Origin: Roseburia zhanii
Lineage (GTDB): Bacteria > Bacillota > Clostridia > Lachnospirales > Lachnospiraceae
Assembly: GCF_014287635.1 (NCBI RefSeq)
Contig: NZ_JACOPH010000003.1
Span: forward strand, 236,698-300,697
DNA: 64,000 bases
Direction of reading: 5' to 3'
Position 1 is the first letter of the stretch. Every line of letters begins with the position of its first letter. A program made the translations under genes and the position numbers. The notes below the pieces were generated by a model that made no database searches, was not told the origin of the DNA, and saw nothing but the letters and a program-made list of their open reading frames with translations. Of the stretch, positions 17,695 through 27,088 are shown piece after piece.

Positions 17695-18510
17695 ATGAGA
17701 AAAGAGAGTAGTGGGTTAATGAAAAGGATTGCAAGCCTGATGCTTGCAGCAGTTATGGCAGTATCAGTTTTAACAGTCATGCCGGAAAATGTAAATGCTG
17801 CTGATTATACGATCGGTGGTTCCGGAACACAGACAATCACGATCAGTGATACAGAATGTTACTATGCAACGAGTGATTATGCATGGATCAAATTCAAACC
17901 GGCTGCAACAGGTTATGTCACTTTTTCTGCAGCAAATGCATCTGCATTAGATAATTATACAAATGGATCATGGACATTATTTGATGCTAACAAAAAGCAG
18001 ATCAGTAGTCAGGATAAATTTGATACAAGTTATGATCAGGCTTACATGAAGACAAATGTATATGGTGTGCAGAAGGGTAAGACTTATTACTTAAGAGTCC
18101 TTCCGATCCTTGGAACAACAATTACTGCAAAATATACAAAAGTAAGCACAAAAGGCGGTGCAAAGAAATCAAAAGCTAAGACCATCAAAAAAGGAAAAGC
18201 TGTAAAAGGTGTCATTACTGCTGGTTCAAAAGCTTCACAGTGGTATAAATTTAAAGTAACCAAAAATCAGTATATTAAAATTTCTTATGCAGCAAAAACA
18301 AACTATGCAATTAAAATGACCGTATATCAGGGAAATAGAAATATCGGTTCTGTAAATCCAAGTTATGTAAGCTCAAAGACAACATCCCAGTATGTGGTGA
18401 ATGCTAAAACAAAGAAAAAGATGAAAGTACAGGCAGGAACTACCTACTATGTACAGGTATCACGTTATAATGCAAATTCATCCGGTTTCTACACTTTGAA
18501 ATGGAATTAA
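17695..18510 (+). CDS. Secreted protein, PPC-like paired domains (paralogue 1)
   Basis: 271 residues. A signal peptide spans about 1-35 (Lys/Arg start, hydrophobic core, cleavage after VNAA). The mature part contains two beta-rich halves (about 38-145 and 155-271), each ending in a Tyr-rich strand such as KGKTYYLRV or AGTTYYVQV. This resembles bacterial pre-peptidase C-terminal folds. A Lys-rich basic linker (about 148-168) separates them. No enzyme motif was found. It is related over its full length to the next gene (18638-19441), including the shared ending YTLKW. Likely cell-surface or extracellular; function unknown. Confidence 0.78.
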   Translation: MRKESSGLMKRIASLMLAAVMAVSVLTVMPENVNAADYTIGGSGTQTITISDTECYYATSDYAWIKFKPAATGYVTFSAANASALDNYTNGSWTLFDANKKQISSQDKFDTSYDQAYMKTNVYGVQKGKTYYLRVLPILGTTITAKYTKVSTKGGAKKSKAKTIKKGKAVKGVITAGSKASQWYKFKVTKNQYIKISYAAKTNYAIKMTVYQGNRNIGSVNPSYVSSKTTSQYVVNAKTKKKMKVQAGTTYYVQVSRYNANSSGFYTLKWN

Positions 18511-18516
18511 ACATTT

Positions 18517-18547
18517 AAAAAGCTGCCCACTGTGGCAGCTTTTTTTT
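18517..18547 (+). terminator. Terminator after the first secreted paralogue
   Basis: AGCTGCC / GGCAGCT stem followed by seven T. The T-run overlaps the -35 box of the next promoter. Confidence 0.9.
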
Positions 18548-18574
18548 GCATTTCTGACAATCTTCTGCTATACT
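18546..18574 (+). promoter_or_regulatory. Promoter of the second secreted paralogue
   Basis: TTGCAT (18546-18551), 17 bases, TATACT (18569-18574). It begins inside the T-tract of the preceding terminator. Confidence 0.68.
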
Positions 18575-18637
18575 AAGTCAGAAGATCATCAAAGAAAGGA
18601 ATGTAACTGTAAAGTACCAGCTAGTTACAAAGGAATT

Positions 18638-19441
18638 ATGAACATGCAGAGAAAGAACAGATATCAGAAATATATATTTTTACTTGTACTTTGCTTTTTG
18701 TGCATCTTTCCGCAAACGGTATCTGCAAAAGACAAAAATCTGAACAAGAACAGCAGTATTATCTTATCTGATTCGGAAAGTTATACTTCCTCAAAAAGCT
18801 ACACATGGATGCAGTATAAAGCACCGGCAGACGGCTATTTAACGATCACTGTAGCAGATGCAGCTTCATCAAGTGATCATGCTAAGGGATATCTTGCACT
18901 TTATAATAGTACAAAAGCAACCTTATTATCTTCCAAAAATATCTTTTATAATACCACTTACAGCAACAATGCATACTGGCAGCAATTTACATTTGGAATG
19001 GTAAAAGGTCAGACCTATTATCTGAGAGTAAAGCCGGAAAATGCGGTAAAGATTTCGAGAAGTTTTAAAAAAATAACCGATAAATCGGGTGCCCTGCAGT
19101 CAGCGGCATTGACCTTAAAGAAAAATAAAGCAAAGACCGGACTGATGCCGGCCGGCGTTTCGAATACAGACTGGTATCAGCTGACACTGACAAAAAAGCA
19201 GAAGATCCGGCTATATTATAAAGCTAAGACAAACGGCTGTTACAAACTTTCCGTTTATTCCGGTTCTAAATGTATTGGGACAAGAAATGTCTATTATACT
19301 TCAGGACAGAAGAAACTGACGATATGCCAGTACCAGAAATCGACCGGCAAGACCTTCGGTATGGAAAAAGGTATCTATTATGTCAAGATTGAAAAAGCAG
19401 ATACACTCACTTCCGGTTATTATACACTCAAATGGAAGTAA
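18638..19441 (+). CDS. Secreted protein, PPC-like paired domains (paralogue 2)
   Basis: 267 residues, ATG after AAAGGAATT. A signal peptide covers about 1-31 (cleavage near VSAK). It has the same two-half layout as the preceding gene: an aromatic first half (about 35-140, with KGQTYYLRV), a Lys-rich linker, and a second half ending SGYYTLKW. A tandem duplication with later divergence is the simplest explanation. Each copy has its own promoter, so they may be expressed separately. It ends 21 bases before queA and may read into it. Confidence 0.77.
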   Translation: MNMQRKNRYQKYIFLLVLCFLCIFPQTVSAKDKNLNKNSSIILSDSESYTSSKSYTWMQYKAPADGYLTITVADAASSSDHAKGYLALYNSTKATLLSSKNIFYNTTYSNNAYWQQFTFGMVKGQTYYLRVKPENAVKISRSFKKITDKSGALQSAALTLKKNKAKTGLMPAGVSNTDWYQLTLTKKQKIRLYYKAKTNGCYKLSVYSGSKCIGTRNVYYTSGQKKLTICQYQKSTGKTFGMEKGIYYVKIEKADTLTSGYYTLKWK

Positions 19442-19462
19442 AGATAGGAGATATACAATACA

Positions 19463-20494
19463 ATGGATGTAAAAGATTTTTATTATGATTTACCACAGGA
19501 ACTGATCGCACAAGATCCGTTAGAGGATCGTTCGAGTTCCAGACTGATGGTATTAGGAAAAACATCCGGTGAGATCACACACCGCAGATTTTCGGATATT
19601 ACAGAATATTTAAAGCCGGGGGACTGTCTTGTGATCAATAATACAAAAGTCATTCCGGCAAGGTTATATGGTGTGAAAGAGGGCACCGAAGCTAAAATAG
19701 AGATTTTACTGCTCAAACGAAAAGAAAATGATATCTGGGAAACTTTAGTAAAACCGGGAAAAAAGGCAAAGATCGGAACAAAGATCATCTTTGGAGAAGG
19801 TCTTTTGACCGGAGAAGTAGTGGATATCGTAGAAGAAGGCAACCGGCTGATACAGTTTTCCTATGAAGGGATCTTTGAGGAGATCTTAGATCAGCTAGGA
19901 CAGATGCCGTTACCGCCTTATATCACGCACCAGTTAAAGGATAAGAACCGTTACCAGACAGTATATGCCAAATATGACGGTTCTGCCGCAGCACCAACTG
20001 CAGGACTGCATTTCACACCGGAACTATTAGAGCAGATCCGCCAGATGGGCGTATCTATTGCAGAAGTGACATTACATGTCGGGCTTGGAACGTTTCGTCC
20101 TGTCAAGGAAACAGATGTATTAAAGCATCATATGCATTCAGAATTTTTCCAGATCACAAAAGAAGCTGCTGATCTGATCAATCAGACCAAGGAAAATGGC
20201 GGCAGGATTATTTCAGTTGGTACAACCAGTACAAGAACGCTAGAATCCGCAGCAGACGAACATGGACATCTGACAGAAAAAAGTGGCTGGACAGATATTT
20301 TTATCTATCCCGGTTATCAGTTTAAGGTGATTGATGGATTGATCACGAACTTCCATCTGCCGGAATCCACATTAGTAATGTTAGTATCGGCATTGGCAGG
20401 AAGGGAACATGTGTTAGCTGCTTATGAAGAAGCAGTCAGAGAAAAATACAGATTCTTCAGTTTTGGAGATGCGATGTTTATAAAACCGGATTGA
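19463..20494 (+). CDS. queA: tRNA preQ1(34) S-adenosylmethionine ribosyltransferase-isomerase
   Basis: 343 residues, full length. It transfers and isomerises the ribosyl group of SAM onto preQ1 in tRNA to give epoxyqueuosine. Typical QueA segments are [10 protein letters not shown]...R..SRLMV at the start, [23 protein letters not shown] and [29 protein letters not shown] precedes the ATG at longer spacing. The stop codon lies inside a perfect palindrome shared with the stop of the facing aroA gene. Confidence 0.97.
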   Translation: MDVKDFYYDLPQELIAQDPLEDRSSSRLMVLGKTSGEITHRRFSDITEYLKPGDCLVINNTKVIPARLYGVKEGTEAKIEILLLKRKENDIWETLVKPGKKAKIGTKIIFGEGLLTGEVVDIVEEGNRLIQFSYEGIFEEILDQLGQMPLPPYITHQLKDKNRYQTVYAKYDGSAAAPTAGLHFTPELLEQIRQMGVSIAEVTLHVGLGTFRPVKETDVLKHHMHSEFFQITKEAADLINQTKENGGRIISVGTTSTRTLESAADEHGHLTEKSGWTDIFIYPGYQFKVIDGLITNFHLPESTLVMLVSALAGREHVLAAYEEAVREKYRFFSFGDAMFIKPD

Positions 20495-20513
20495 TCAATC
20501 GATCAATCCGGTT
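20484..20513. terminator. Palindrome spanning both convergent stop codons
   Basis: Perfect 13-bp arms AACCGGATTGATC / GATCAATCCGGTT with the four-base loop AATC. The queA TGA (20492-20494) and the aroA stop (20495-20497) sit next to each other inside it. The flanking T-runs are weak, so termination strength is uncertain. Confidence 0.6.
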
Positions 20514-21775
20514 AAATCTTTGTAAAAAGTAGGATAGGAGATATTTACACATTCTGTGTCTTTCATATGACAATTCTCCGGCAGGGCTAAAGCCGCCACC
20601 GCAAAAGACATTGCAATACGATGGTCTAAATAACTTTCAAAATCCGCTTCGTGCAGGCTGTCACGATTTCCATGGATGATCATACCATCTTCGGTAGGTG
20701 TGACATCTGCTCCCATACGTTTTAAATTTTCTGTTACCGTATCAATTCTGTTCGATTCCTTGACTTTTAATTCAGCAGCATCTTTGATAATGGTCGTTCC
20801 CTCTGCAAAAGCTGCCACAACAGCAATCATTGGGATCTCATCGATCAGAGTCGGGATCAGTTCTCCGCCGATCGTCGTTCCTTTCAAATGGCTGTAAGTG
20901 ACTAACAGGTCACAGACTAATTCTCCCGAAACAGTACGTTCATTTAGTTTCTCAATCTGTCCACCCATTGCATAAGCAGCTTTTAAGATACCGTCCCTTG
21001 TCGGATTGATCCCTACATTTCTGATCAGGATTTCTGAATCAGGAACTAATAAGCCTGCGGCAATAAAATATGCAGCAGAGGAAATATCTCCCGGTACTTC
21101 GATGCTCAGACCATGTAATTTTGGTTCCGGCAGGATAGAAGCTGTCGTATTTTCAGAAGTGATCTTCGCACCAAAAGCAGAAAGCATCAGTTCTGTGTGG
21201 TTTCTGGATAAAACAGGTTCTGTTACACTTGTCGGAGCATCTGCGTACAGACCGGCAAGCAAAATACAGGATTTCACCTGTGCAGAAGCAACCGGAGATT
21301 CATAAGATATCCCATGTAATTTTGCCGGTGAAAAACTCAAAGGAGCACAGTCATTACTTTTTACGCTTTTTACATCTGCTCCCATGGAAGATAGGGGAGC
21401 AAGGATTCTTTTCATCGGTCTTTTCTGGATAGATGCATCTCCGTTTAATGTAGAAGAAAAAGACTGTCCGGCAAGAATACCGGAGATCAGGCGGGTAGTC
21501 GTTCCACTGTTTCCCACATCTAAAAGTTCCGTCGGAGCGGTCAGACCATGCAGTCCCTTGCCATGTACGATCACATGGTCATTTGTATTCTCGATTGAAA
21601 TTCCCATTTTCTGAAAACAGGAGATCGTCGAAAGACAGTCAGCACCCTGTAAAAAATTCGTGATCTCCGTTGTTCCCTCAGAAATCGCACCAAACATGAT
21701 CGCACGGTGCGAAATTGATTTATCACCGGGAATCGAAATTGTTCCCTTTAACTGTTTTGCGTGTTTTAATTCCAT
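20495..21775 (-). CDS. aroA: 3-phosphoshikimate 1-carboxyvinyltransferase (EPSP synthase)
   Basis: 426 residues. It makes 5-enolpyruvylshikimate 3-phosphate from shikimate 3-phosphate and PEP. Substrate-binding landmarks: GDKSISHRAIMFGAIS at the N-terminus, LDVGNSGTTTRL (PEP site), RPMKRILAPL, and DHRIAMSFAVAALA near the C-terminus. AAGGATTTTT precedes the ATG. It is transcribed after tyrA with 23 bases between the genes, so aromatic amino acid synthesis genes form one unit. The position 91-96 loop keeps the usual Gly and Thr of the family; sensitivity class was not judged. Confidence 0.97.
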   Translation of the reverse strand: MELKHAKQLKGTISIPGDKSISHRAIMFGAISEGTTEITNFLQGADCLSTISCFQKMGISIENTNDHVIVHGKGLHGLTAPTELLDVGNSGTTTRLISGILAGQSFSSTLNGDASIQKRPMKRILAPLSSMGADVKSVKSNDCAPLSFSPAKLHGISYESPVASAQVKSCILLAGLYADAPTSVTEPVLSRNHTELMLSAFGAKITSENTTASILPEPKLHGLSIEVPGDISSAAYFIAAGLLVPDSEILIRNVGINPTRDGILKAAYAMGGQIEKLNERTVSGELVCDLLVTYSHLKGTTIGGELIPTLIDEIPMIAVVAAFAEGTTIIKDAAELKVKESNRIDTVTENLKRMGADVTPTEDGMIIHGNRDSLHEADFESYLDHRIAMSFAVAALALPENCHMKDTECVNISYPTFYKDLTGLID

Positions 21776-21798
21776 AAAAATCCTTTCTGCTGTCGTTT

Positions 21799-22896
21799 TT
21801 AACGTTCATATACGGTATAATGATATTTGCGGAGCAATACGATCGTGCGTTCATACGAAGGCTGATCGTACATTTCTATTTTCAGGACACCGTCTTCAAA
21901 TTCACGGTTGTGTATGATACCGATATTCTTGATGCTCAAGTTATTACTTGCTAAGATCGTTGCGATCGTTGCGATTCCACCAGCTTCATCGATCAGATCA
22001 CAATAGAGTTCAAATACAGTCTTGATCGGACCTTTCGGTGCAACTGCAAGGGAATCCCTGTAATCTTTTGCCGACTGGAAAAAGTTCCGGATGCCGGAGG
22101 CATCTGCATCTGTGATCTTAGAACGGATATCTGAAAGCTGTTTTTCATACACATCGAGCATCTGTAAGATCTTTTCTTTATTTGTCATACAGATTTCTTC
22201 CCACATCACAGGAGAAGAAGAAGCAATTCTGGTAATATCCTTAAATCCACCGGCTGCGATCGTTTTCATCGTTTCATCGGGATCATCGGAATCTTTTACA
22301 AAATTGACAAGAGCAGCTGCGATCACATGCGGAAGATGGCTGATCGCCGCCGTTGCAGCATCGTGCGAATCATAGTCGAGTACAAGCGGGATCGCACCAA
22401 GAGAACCGATAAACTCATTAAATTCACTGACCACTGCCGGATCTGTCTGTGTCGTTGGTGTAATAATGTAATATGCATTCTCAAGCAGATAAGCAGTCGC
22501 ATTTGAAAGTCCTGTTTTTTCAGAGCCGGTCATCGGATGCCCACCGATAAAATGGGATTCTAAGCCCATATTGCGGATTGCCTGATGGATATCCCCTTTG
22601 ACACTTCCTACATCTGTAAGGATACAGGAATCTTTCATAACACCTTTTAATTTTTCAATATATTCTAAGTTCTGCTGTACCGGCGTACAGAGAAATATAT
22701 AGTCACAGTCTGCAAAATCTTCGATGCAGGCATTAGTATCATTTTCAATCAATCCCTGATCATATGCCTGTTTTACCGTCGATTCGTGACCGGATAAAGC
22801 AATCATTTTAATGTCGGGATGAATACGTTTTGTTGTTTTTACAATGGAACCACCGATCAGTCCAAGACCAATGAATCCAAGTTGTTTGATAGACAT
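21799..22896 (-). CDS. tyrA: Prephenate dehydrogenase with ACT domain
   Basis: 365 residues. It oxidatively decarboxylates prephenate to 4-hydroxyphenylpyruvate using NAD(P). The Rossmann motif GLGLIGGS is near residue 10. GGHPMTGSEKTGLSNA is the prephenate-site signature and SHLPHVIAAALV the conserved His helix. Residues about 292-365 form an ACT domain (IATIATILASNNLSIKNIGI), expected to bind tyrosine for feedback control; that is family knowledge. AGGAGG sits before the ATG. First gene of the tyrA-aroA unit. Confidence 0.95.
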   Translation of the reverse strand: MSIKQLGFIGLGLIGGSIVKTTKRIHPDIKMIALSGHESTVKQAYDQGLIENDTNACIEDFADCDYIFLCTPVQQNLEYIEKLKGVMKDSCILTDVGSVKGDIHQAIRNMGLESHFIGGHPMTGSEKTGLSNATAYLLENAYYIITPTTQTDPAVVSEFNEFIGSLGAIPLVLDYDSHDAATAAISHLPHVIAAALVNFVKDSDDPDETMKTIAAGGFKDITRIASSSPVMWEEICMTNKEKILQMLDVYEKQLSDIRSKITDADASGIRNFFQSAKDYRDSLAVAPKGPIKTVFELYCDLIDEAGGIATIATILASNNLSIKNIGIIHNREFEDGVLKIEMYDQPSYERTIVLLRKYHYTVYER

Positions 22897-23140
22897 GAAA
22901 AATCCTCCTGTTTTGTCATATGTACTCGTTACATTTAGAAAATGTACACATATTATATCATACTTTTTTAATCATAGCCTCTTTTCCTGAAAATGTCAAC
23001 GCTTTAAAGCGATAAAGCAAATAGTTCCAGTTAATAGCGAACAAAAATTGCTGTATTGTACAAAATGTATATATTGTATATATATTACATATAATTTTAA
23101 GACGGGTTGTACAAGAAAAGTTTGATAAAGTGTGTGCAAA

Positions 23141-23169
23141 TTGAATAAAATAGTTGTAATTTGTATTAT
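23141..23169 (+). promoter_or_regulatory. Putative promoter of the EF-G-like gene
   Basis: TTGAAT (23141-23146), 17 bases, TATTAT (23164-23169). The rest of the 343-base gap from tyrA is AT-rich with no other feature I can support. Confidence 0.5.
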
Positions 23170-23239
23170 AATTTAGTAAAATATAACCATATTGAAAAGA
23201 CAGAATGATCTGTTACGAACTAGATTGGAGGATTTGGCT

Positions 23240-25327
23240 ATGAATGTTTACACAACTGACAAGATTCGCAACGTGGTACTTCTTGGACATGGGGGATGCG
23301 GGAAGACCAGCTTAGTAGAAGCAATGGCTTATTTATCGGGTATGACGAGCCGCTTGGGAAAGGTAAGTGACGGTAATACGATCAGTGATTATGACAAAGA
23401 GGAGATCAACCGTCTGTTTTCCATCAACACCTCAGTGATACCGATCATCTGGGAAGATACTAAGATCAATATTTTAGATACACCGGGATATTTTGATTTT
23501 GCAGGTGAAGTAGAAGAAGCAGTATCCGCAGCAGATGCCGCTATCATCGTTGTATCGGGCAAGGCAGGAATTGAAGTCGGCACGAAGAAGGCATGGGATA
23601 TCTGTGAGAGATATAAACTTCCGAGAATGGTATTTGTAACAGATATGGATATCGACGAAGCCAGTTACAGACAGGTAGTGGAAGATCTGCAGGAATTATA
23701 TGGAAAACGGATTGCACCATTCCATCTGCCGATCAGGGAAAACGGACAGTTTGTCGGCTATGTCAACGTCTTACAGCAGCGGGCAAAACGCTGGACGGAT
23801 AATGGAACTGTTGAGAAAGCAGAAGTACCGGACTATTCCAAAGAGAATTTAGGAATCTGCCGAGAAGCTTTGATGGAAGCCGTTGCAGAAACCAGTGAAG
23901 AATTTATGGATCGCTATTTTAATGGAGAAGAATTTTCAGAAGATGAGATCCGTCAGGCGCTCCGTGTCAATGTAGCAGACGGCAGCATCGTTCCTGTACT
24001 GATGGGTTCGAATCTGTCAGCCAGAGGACAGTATACACTTTTAGTTGATATTGTGAAATACCTTCCAAGTCCGGAAAAGAGAACCTGCGCAGGAATCAAC
24101 GCAAAGACGAACGAAGTATATCAGGCAGATTACGATTTTGCAAAACCGAAGTCAGCTTATGTATTTAAGACGATCGTCGATCCGTTCATCGGTAAATATT
24201 CCTTGATAAAAGTAAATTCCGGTGTGTTAAAAACAGATGATGTACTGTATAACCACCATAAAGATACCGAGGAAAAGATCGGTAAATTATATGTTTTAAG
24301 AGGCAATAAACCGGAAGAAGTCAAAGAACTCCATGCAGGAGATATCGGGGCATTAGCAAAACTTACGAATACCGCAACCACAGATTCCCTGTCAACAAAA
24401 GCGAATCCGATCCTTTATATCCGTGCAAGTATGCCGGTACCATATACATATATGCGTTATAAAGCAAAGAATAAAGGAGATGAAGACAAGATCTCACAGG
24501 CATTGCAGAAACTGACCTTAGAAGATCTTACATTAAGGAATGTCAATGACAGTGAAAACGGTCAGACATTATTATATGGATTAGGAGAACAGCACTTAGA
24601 AGTTGTTGTAAGCAAGCTCTTTAATAAATATAAGATAGAGATCGAGCTTTCCAAGCCAAAGGTAGCATTCCGTGAAACAATCCGTAAGAAATCAGATGTA
24701 GAATATAAATACAAGAAACAGTCCGGTGGTCATGGTCAGTATGGTCATGTCAAGATGACATTTGAACCATCTGGGGATTTAGAACATGCATATGAATTTG
24801 ACCAGATTGTTGTCGGCGGTGCAGTTCCTAAGAATTATTTTCCGGCAGTAGAAAAAGGTATTGCAGAAGCAGTACAGAAAGGACCACTCGCTGCTTATCC
24901 GGTTGTCGGAGTCAAAGCAGTTTTATATGATGGTTCTTATCATCCGGTCGATTCTTCTGAAATGGCATTTAAAACAGCCGCAAGACAGGCATTTAAGAAA
25001 GGATTCTTAGAGGCATCACCTGTCTTATTAGAACCGATCGTATCCTTAAAGGTCATTGTACCGGATAACTATACCGGAGATATCATGGGGGATCTGAACA
25101 AACGGCGTGGCAGAGTACTCGGCATGAATCCAGTCGATGGAGGCAAGCAGGAGATCATTGCAGATGTTCCTAGCATGGAACTGTTTGGATATAATACCGA
25201 TCTTCGTTCCATGACAGGTGGTGCAGGTGAATATTCCTATGAATTTGCAAGATATGAGCAGGCACCATCTGATGTACAGGAACGTGAAATAGAGGCAAGA
25301 GCATCTAAATTAGATGCAGCAGAGTAA
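23240..25327 (+). CDS. EF-G-like translational GTPase
   Basis: 695 residues from ATG 23240, which has GGAGG eight bases upstream; the 48-base longer frame lacks one. The P-loop is GHGGCGKTS instead of the usual AHxDxGKT, and DTPGYFDF is the G3 motif. The canonical G4 NKxD appears altered to TDMD (VFVTDMDID). Domains II-V follow, with HGQYGHVKM in domain IV and LRSMTGGAGEYSYEF in domain V. It is therefore a paralogous EF-G-like factor and not the housekeeping fusA. Its role may be in recycling or stress translation, but this is not shown. Related 'EF-G2-like' proteins are common in Clostridia. Confidence 0.9.
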   Translation: MNVYTTDKIRNVVLLGHGGCGKTSLVEAMAYLSGMTSRLGKVSDGNTISDYDKEEINRLFSINTSVIPIIWEDTKINILDTPGYFDFAGEVEEAVSAADAAIIVVSGKAGIEVGTKKAWDICERYKLPRMVFVTDMDIDEASYRQVVEDLQELYGKRIAPFHLPIRENGQFVGYVNVLQQRAKRWTDNGTVEKAEVPDYSKENLGICREALMEAVAETSEEFMDRYFNGEEFSEDEIRQALRVNVADGSIVPVLMGSNLSARGQYTLLVDIVKYLPSPEKRTCAGINAKTNEVYQADYDFAKPKSAYVFKTIVDPFIGKYSLIKVNSGVLKTDDVLYNHHKDTEEKIGKLYVLRGNKPEEVKELHAGDIGALAKLTNTATTDSLSTKANPILYIRASMPVPYTYMRYKAKNKGDEDKISQALQKLTLEDLTLRNVNDSENGQTLLYGLGEQHLEVVVSKLFNKYKIEIELSKPKVAFRETIRKKSDVEYKYKKQSGGHGQYGHVKMTFEPSGDLEHAYEFDQIVVGGAVPKNYFPAVEKGIAEAVQKGPLAAYPVVGVKAVLYDGSYHPVDSSEMAFKTAARQAFKKGFLEASPVLLEPIVSLKVIVPDNYTGDIMGDLNKRRGRVLGMNPVDGGKQEIIADVPSMELFGYNTDLRSMTGGAGEYSYEFARYEQAPSDVQEREIEARASKLDAAE

Positions 25328-25342
25328 ATGAAAAAGAGGGAG

Positions 25343-25375
25343 CGTTACAGTTCATAAATATTTTGAACTGTAACG
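25343..25375. repeat. Perfect hairpin matching the ends of the GTTACTGTTCA elements
   Basis: Arms CGTTACAGTTCA / TGAACTGTAACG (12 bp, perfect) with a nine-base AT loop, 15 bases after the EF-G-like stop. There is no strong T-tract, so it is a poor intrinsic terminator. The arm sequence is the same as the terminal repeats of the elements at 26954 and 60726 apart from one base. Confidence 0.65.
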
Positions 25376-25503
25376 TATAGAAAAAGTTAAGAGGCAGCAA
25401 ACTATTACATAGAACGGAGCATATGGTTCTTTTTGTAAAAGGGACGAAAAGAATCACACCTTTATTCAGTATCAGGTCATTGTCTATAGATTGGAGCGTC
25501 AAC

Positions 25504-26841
25504 ATGAAACTGAGAAATATAAAAAGGAAATGCTTTTCTGTACTGTTGATAATAGTTTTAGTAATTCAGGATCCTTCCATTTCTAAAGCGGGATACTTAA
25601 GAAATGAAGTTTATCTTGAAAATGAGCAGACGTTTTTAAACAGTTTGTCAGAAGAGATCACAAAAGAAAATGAACCGGAATTAGAATCTTTAAATGAATT
25701 TCACATCGACTATTACTTGAATGGCGGCTCTTTTACAGAGGAGGTTTCATCTGTTTATCGTTATGATGAACTTCCATCTGCATTAGAAACACCGGAGCGT
25801 GAGGGATATAATTTTGCCGGTTGGTATGCAGACAGCCATTTTTCGGATAAAGTCAGTGAATTGAATGAAGATACGATCAAAGGTCATGCATTATATGCAA
25901 AATGGACAAGATGCATTGATGATGATTACAGTATTCAGATGTATGCATATCAGAATACGACAGCATCAAGGCATTCCGAGAAGAAATTGAAAAACTGCAG
26001 TTATGGTTTTATGAATGAAGTTGCGATACCGGGAATGCCATCTACAAGGGAAAATGATATGAAAGAGAACCGGATCACCGATACGAGCCAGTGTCCACAG
26101 GGCATCTGTCTGACCGATGATTATCTCTTGGTAAGTTCCTATAGCAGCAAAGCCAGTGGAAATCTTGGCTGTATTCATATTTTCGACCGCAAGACGGGAA
26201 TCTATTTAGTAACGCTTGGCATGAGGAAAAAGAGCCATTTAGGCGGACTGACATTTGATGGTGAAAACATCTGGGTCTGTCATTCCAATAACAGTACGTT
26301 AGAATGTATTCCCTATGTTTTTGTACAGAGATTAGCCGCTGATAAGCCACAGTGCGTGATCGACTGCTCGACATTATTTGAATCTTTTCAGGTATCAAAT
26401 ACACCGTCATGCATTTCTTATTACGATGGTAAGATATGGGTAGCAACACATACGAAAATGTTAAATTCCAGAATGGCAGCTTATCAGATCACAAGAAATG
26501 GTCTGCGTCTGGTAGAAACTTACCGTATTCCTGACAAAGTACAGGGAGTGACATTTGATGACAATGGAAAAGTATATTTAAGTACATCTTATGGCAGGCA
26601 GAATTCTTCTTACATTAAAGTATACGATTCCATTCAGGAACTTGATAAAAAGCCAAATCAGCCTAAGATAAAAGTAGAGATGCCTCCTTGTTCTGAAGAA
26701 ATTGATATCGAAGGGGATGCAATCTATATTTTATTTGAGTCAGCCGGTGAAAAGTATTTTGAAGGAACAGACGGCAAAGGAAGAAGTATTTCACCGATCG
26801 AACAGATCCTTACTTTATCAAAAAGGTCGATATTTCAATAA
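25504..26841 (+). CDS. Secreted protein with InlB-type repeat and propeller-like C-terminus
   Basis: 445 residues from ATG 25504 (GGAG eight bases upstream). Signal peptide about 1-29. Residues 68-135 are a Listeria-Bacteroides/InlB B-repeat (YYLNGGSF..., YNFAGWYADSHFSDKV, ALYAKWT), a beta-grasp module of surface proteins. Residues about 180-440 contain repeated strands such as PQGICLTDDYLLVSSYS, LGGLTFDGENIWVCHS, ISYYDGKIWVATHT and VQGVTFDDNGKVYLSTS, spaced like blades of a small beta-propeller. No catalytic motif is evident. Probably extracellular or surface-attached, although no LPXTG or anchor was found. Confidence 0.75.
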   Translation: MKLRNIKRKCFSVLLIIVLVIQDPSISKAGYLRNEVYLENEQTFLNSLSEEITKENEPELESLNEFHIDYYLNGGSFTEEVSSVYRYDELPSALETPEREGYNFAGWYADSHFSDKVSELNEDTIKGHALYAKWTRCIDDDYSIQMYAYQNTTASRHSEKKLKNCSYGFMNEVAIPGMPSTRENDMKENRITDTSQCPQGICLTDDYLLVSSYSSKASGNLGCIHIFDRKTGIYLVTLGMRKKSHLGGLTFDGENIWVCHSNNSTLECIPYVFVQRLAADKPQCVIDCSTLFESFQVSNTPSCISYYDGKIWVATHTKMLNSRMAAYQITRNGLRLVETYRIPDKVQGVTFDDNGKVYLSTSYGRQNSSYIKVYDSIQELDKKPNQPKIKVEMPPCSEEIDIEGDAIYILFESAGEKYFEGTDGKGRSISPIEQILTLSKRSIFQ

Positions 26842-26894
26842 GTTTTCTTGACAAATTGAAGCCATGTGATAAAATTTTATAGTGTATGTATAAT

Positions 26895-26931
26895 AGCCCA
26901 GCGGGTTTTAAGCGTACCGCTGGGTTTATTT
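26895..26931 (+). terminator. Terminator after the InlB-repeat protein
   Basis: Arms CCCAGCGG / CCGCTGGG, then TTTATTT. Confidence 0.85.
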
Positions 26932-26953
26932 ATGCGAGCAAACAGGGAAGAAT

Positions 26954-27088
26954 CGTTACTGTTCACTCCGTGAGCAGTAACTCGTGATTTTTGCATGAAA
27001 GTTCGCTTTGCGAAGCAAAAATCACCACCTGAATCACTTTCTTACGCAGCCAGACAGTAAATGTCTGTCTGCTGTGTGAACTGTAACG
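26954..27088. repeat. 135-bp palindromic element with GTTACTGTTCA ends (copy A)
   Basis: Ends are CGTTACTGTTCA and TGAACTGTAACG (11 of 12 complementary). Inside are three hairpins: left GTTACTGTTCAC / GTGAGCAGTAAC (26955-26981), middle GTGATTTTTGC / GCAAAAATCAC (26984-27025) with an inner TTCGC/GCGAA stem, and right CAGACA / TGTCTG (27051-27067). It holds no reading frame and lies between the terminator and leuS. Apart from this element I see nothing in the gap up to the leuS ribosome binding site. Confidence 0.7.

Noticed and set aside
26075..26449. 124-codon minus-strand frame within the InlB-repeat protein gene
   Set aside because: Overlaps a gene with signal peptide and binding site; no start signal of its own.
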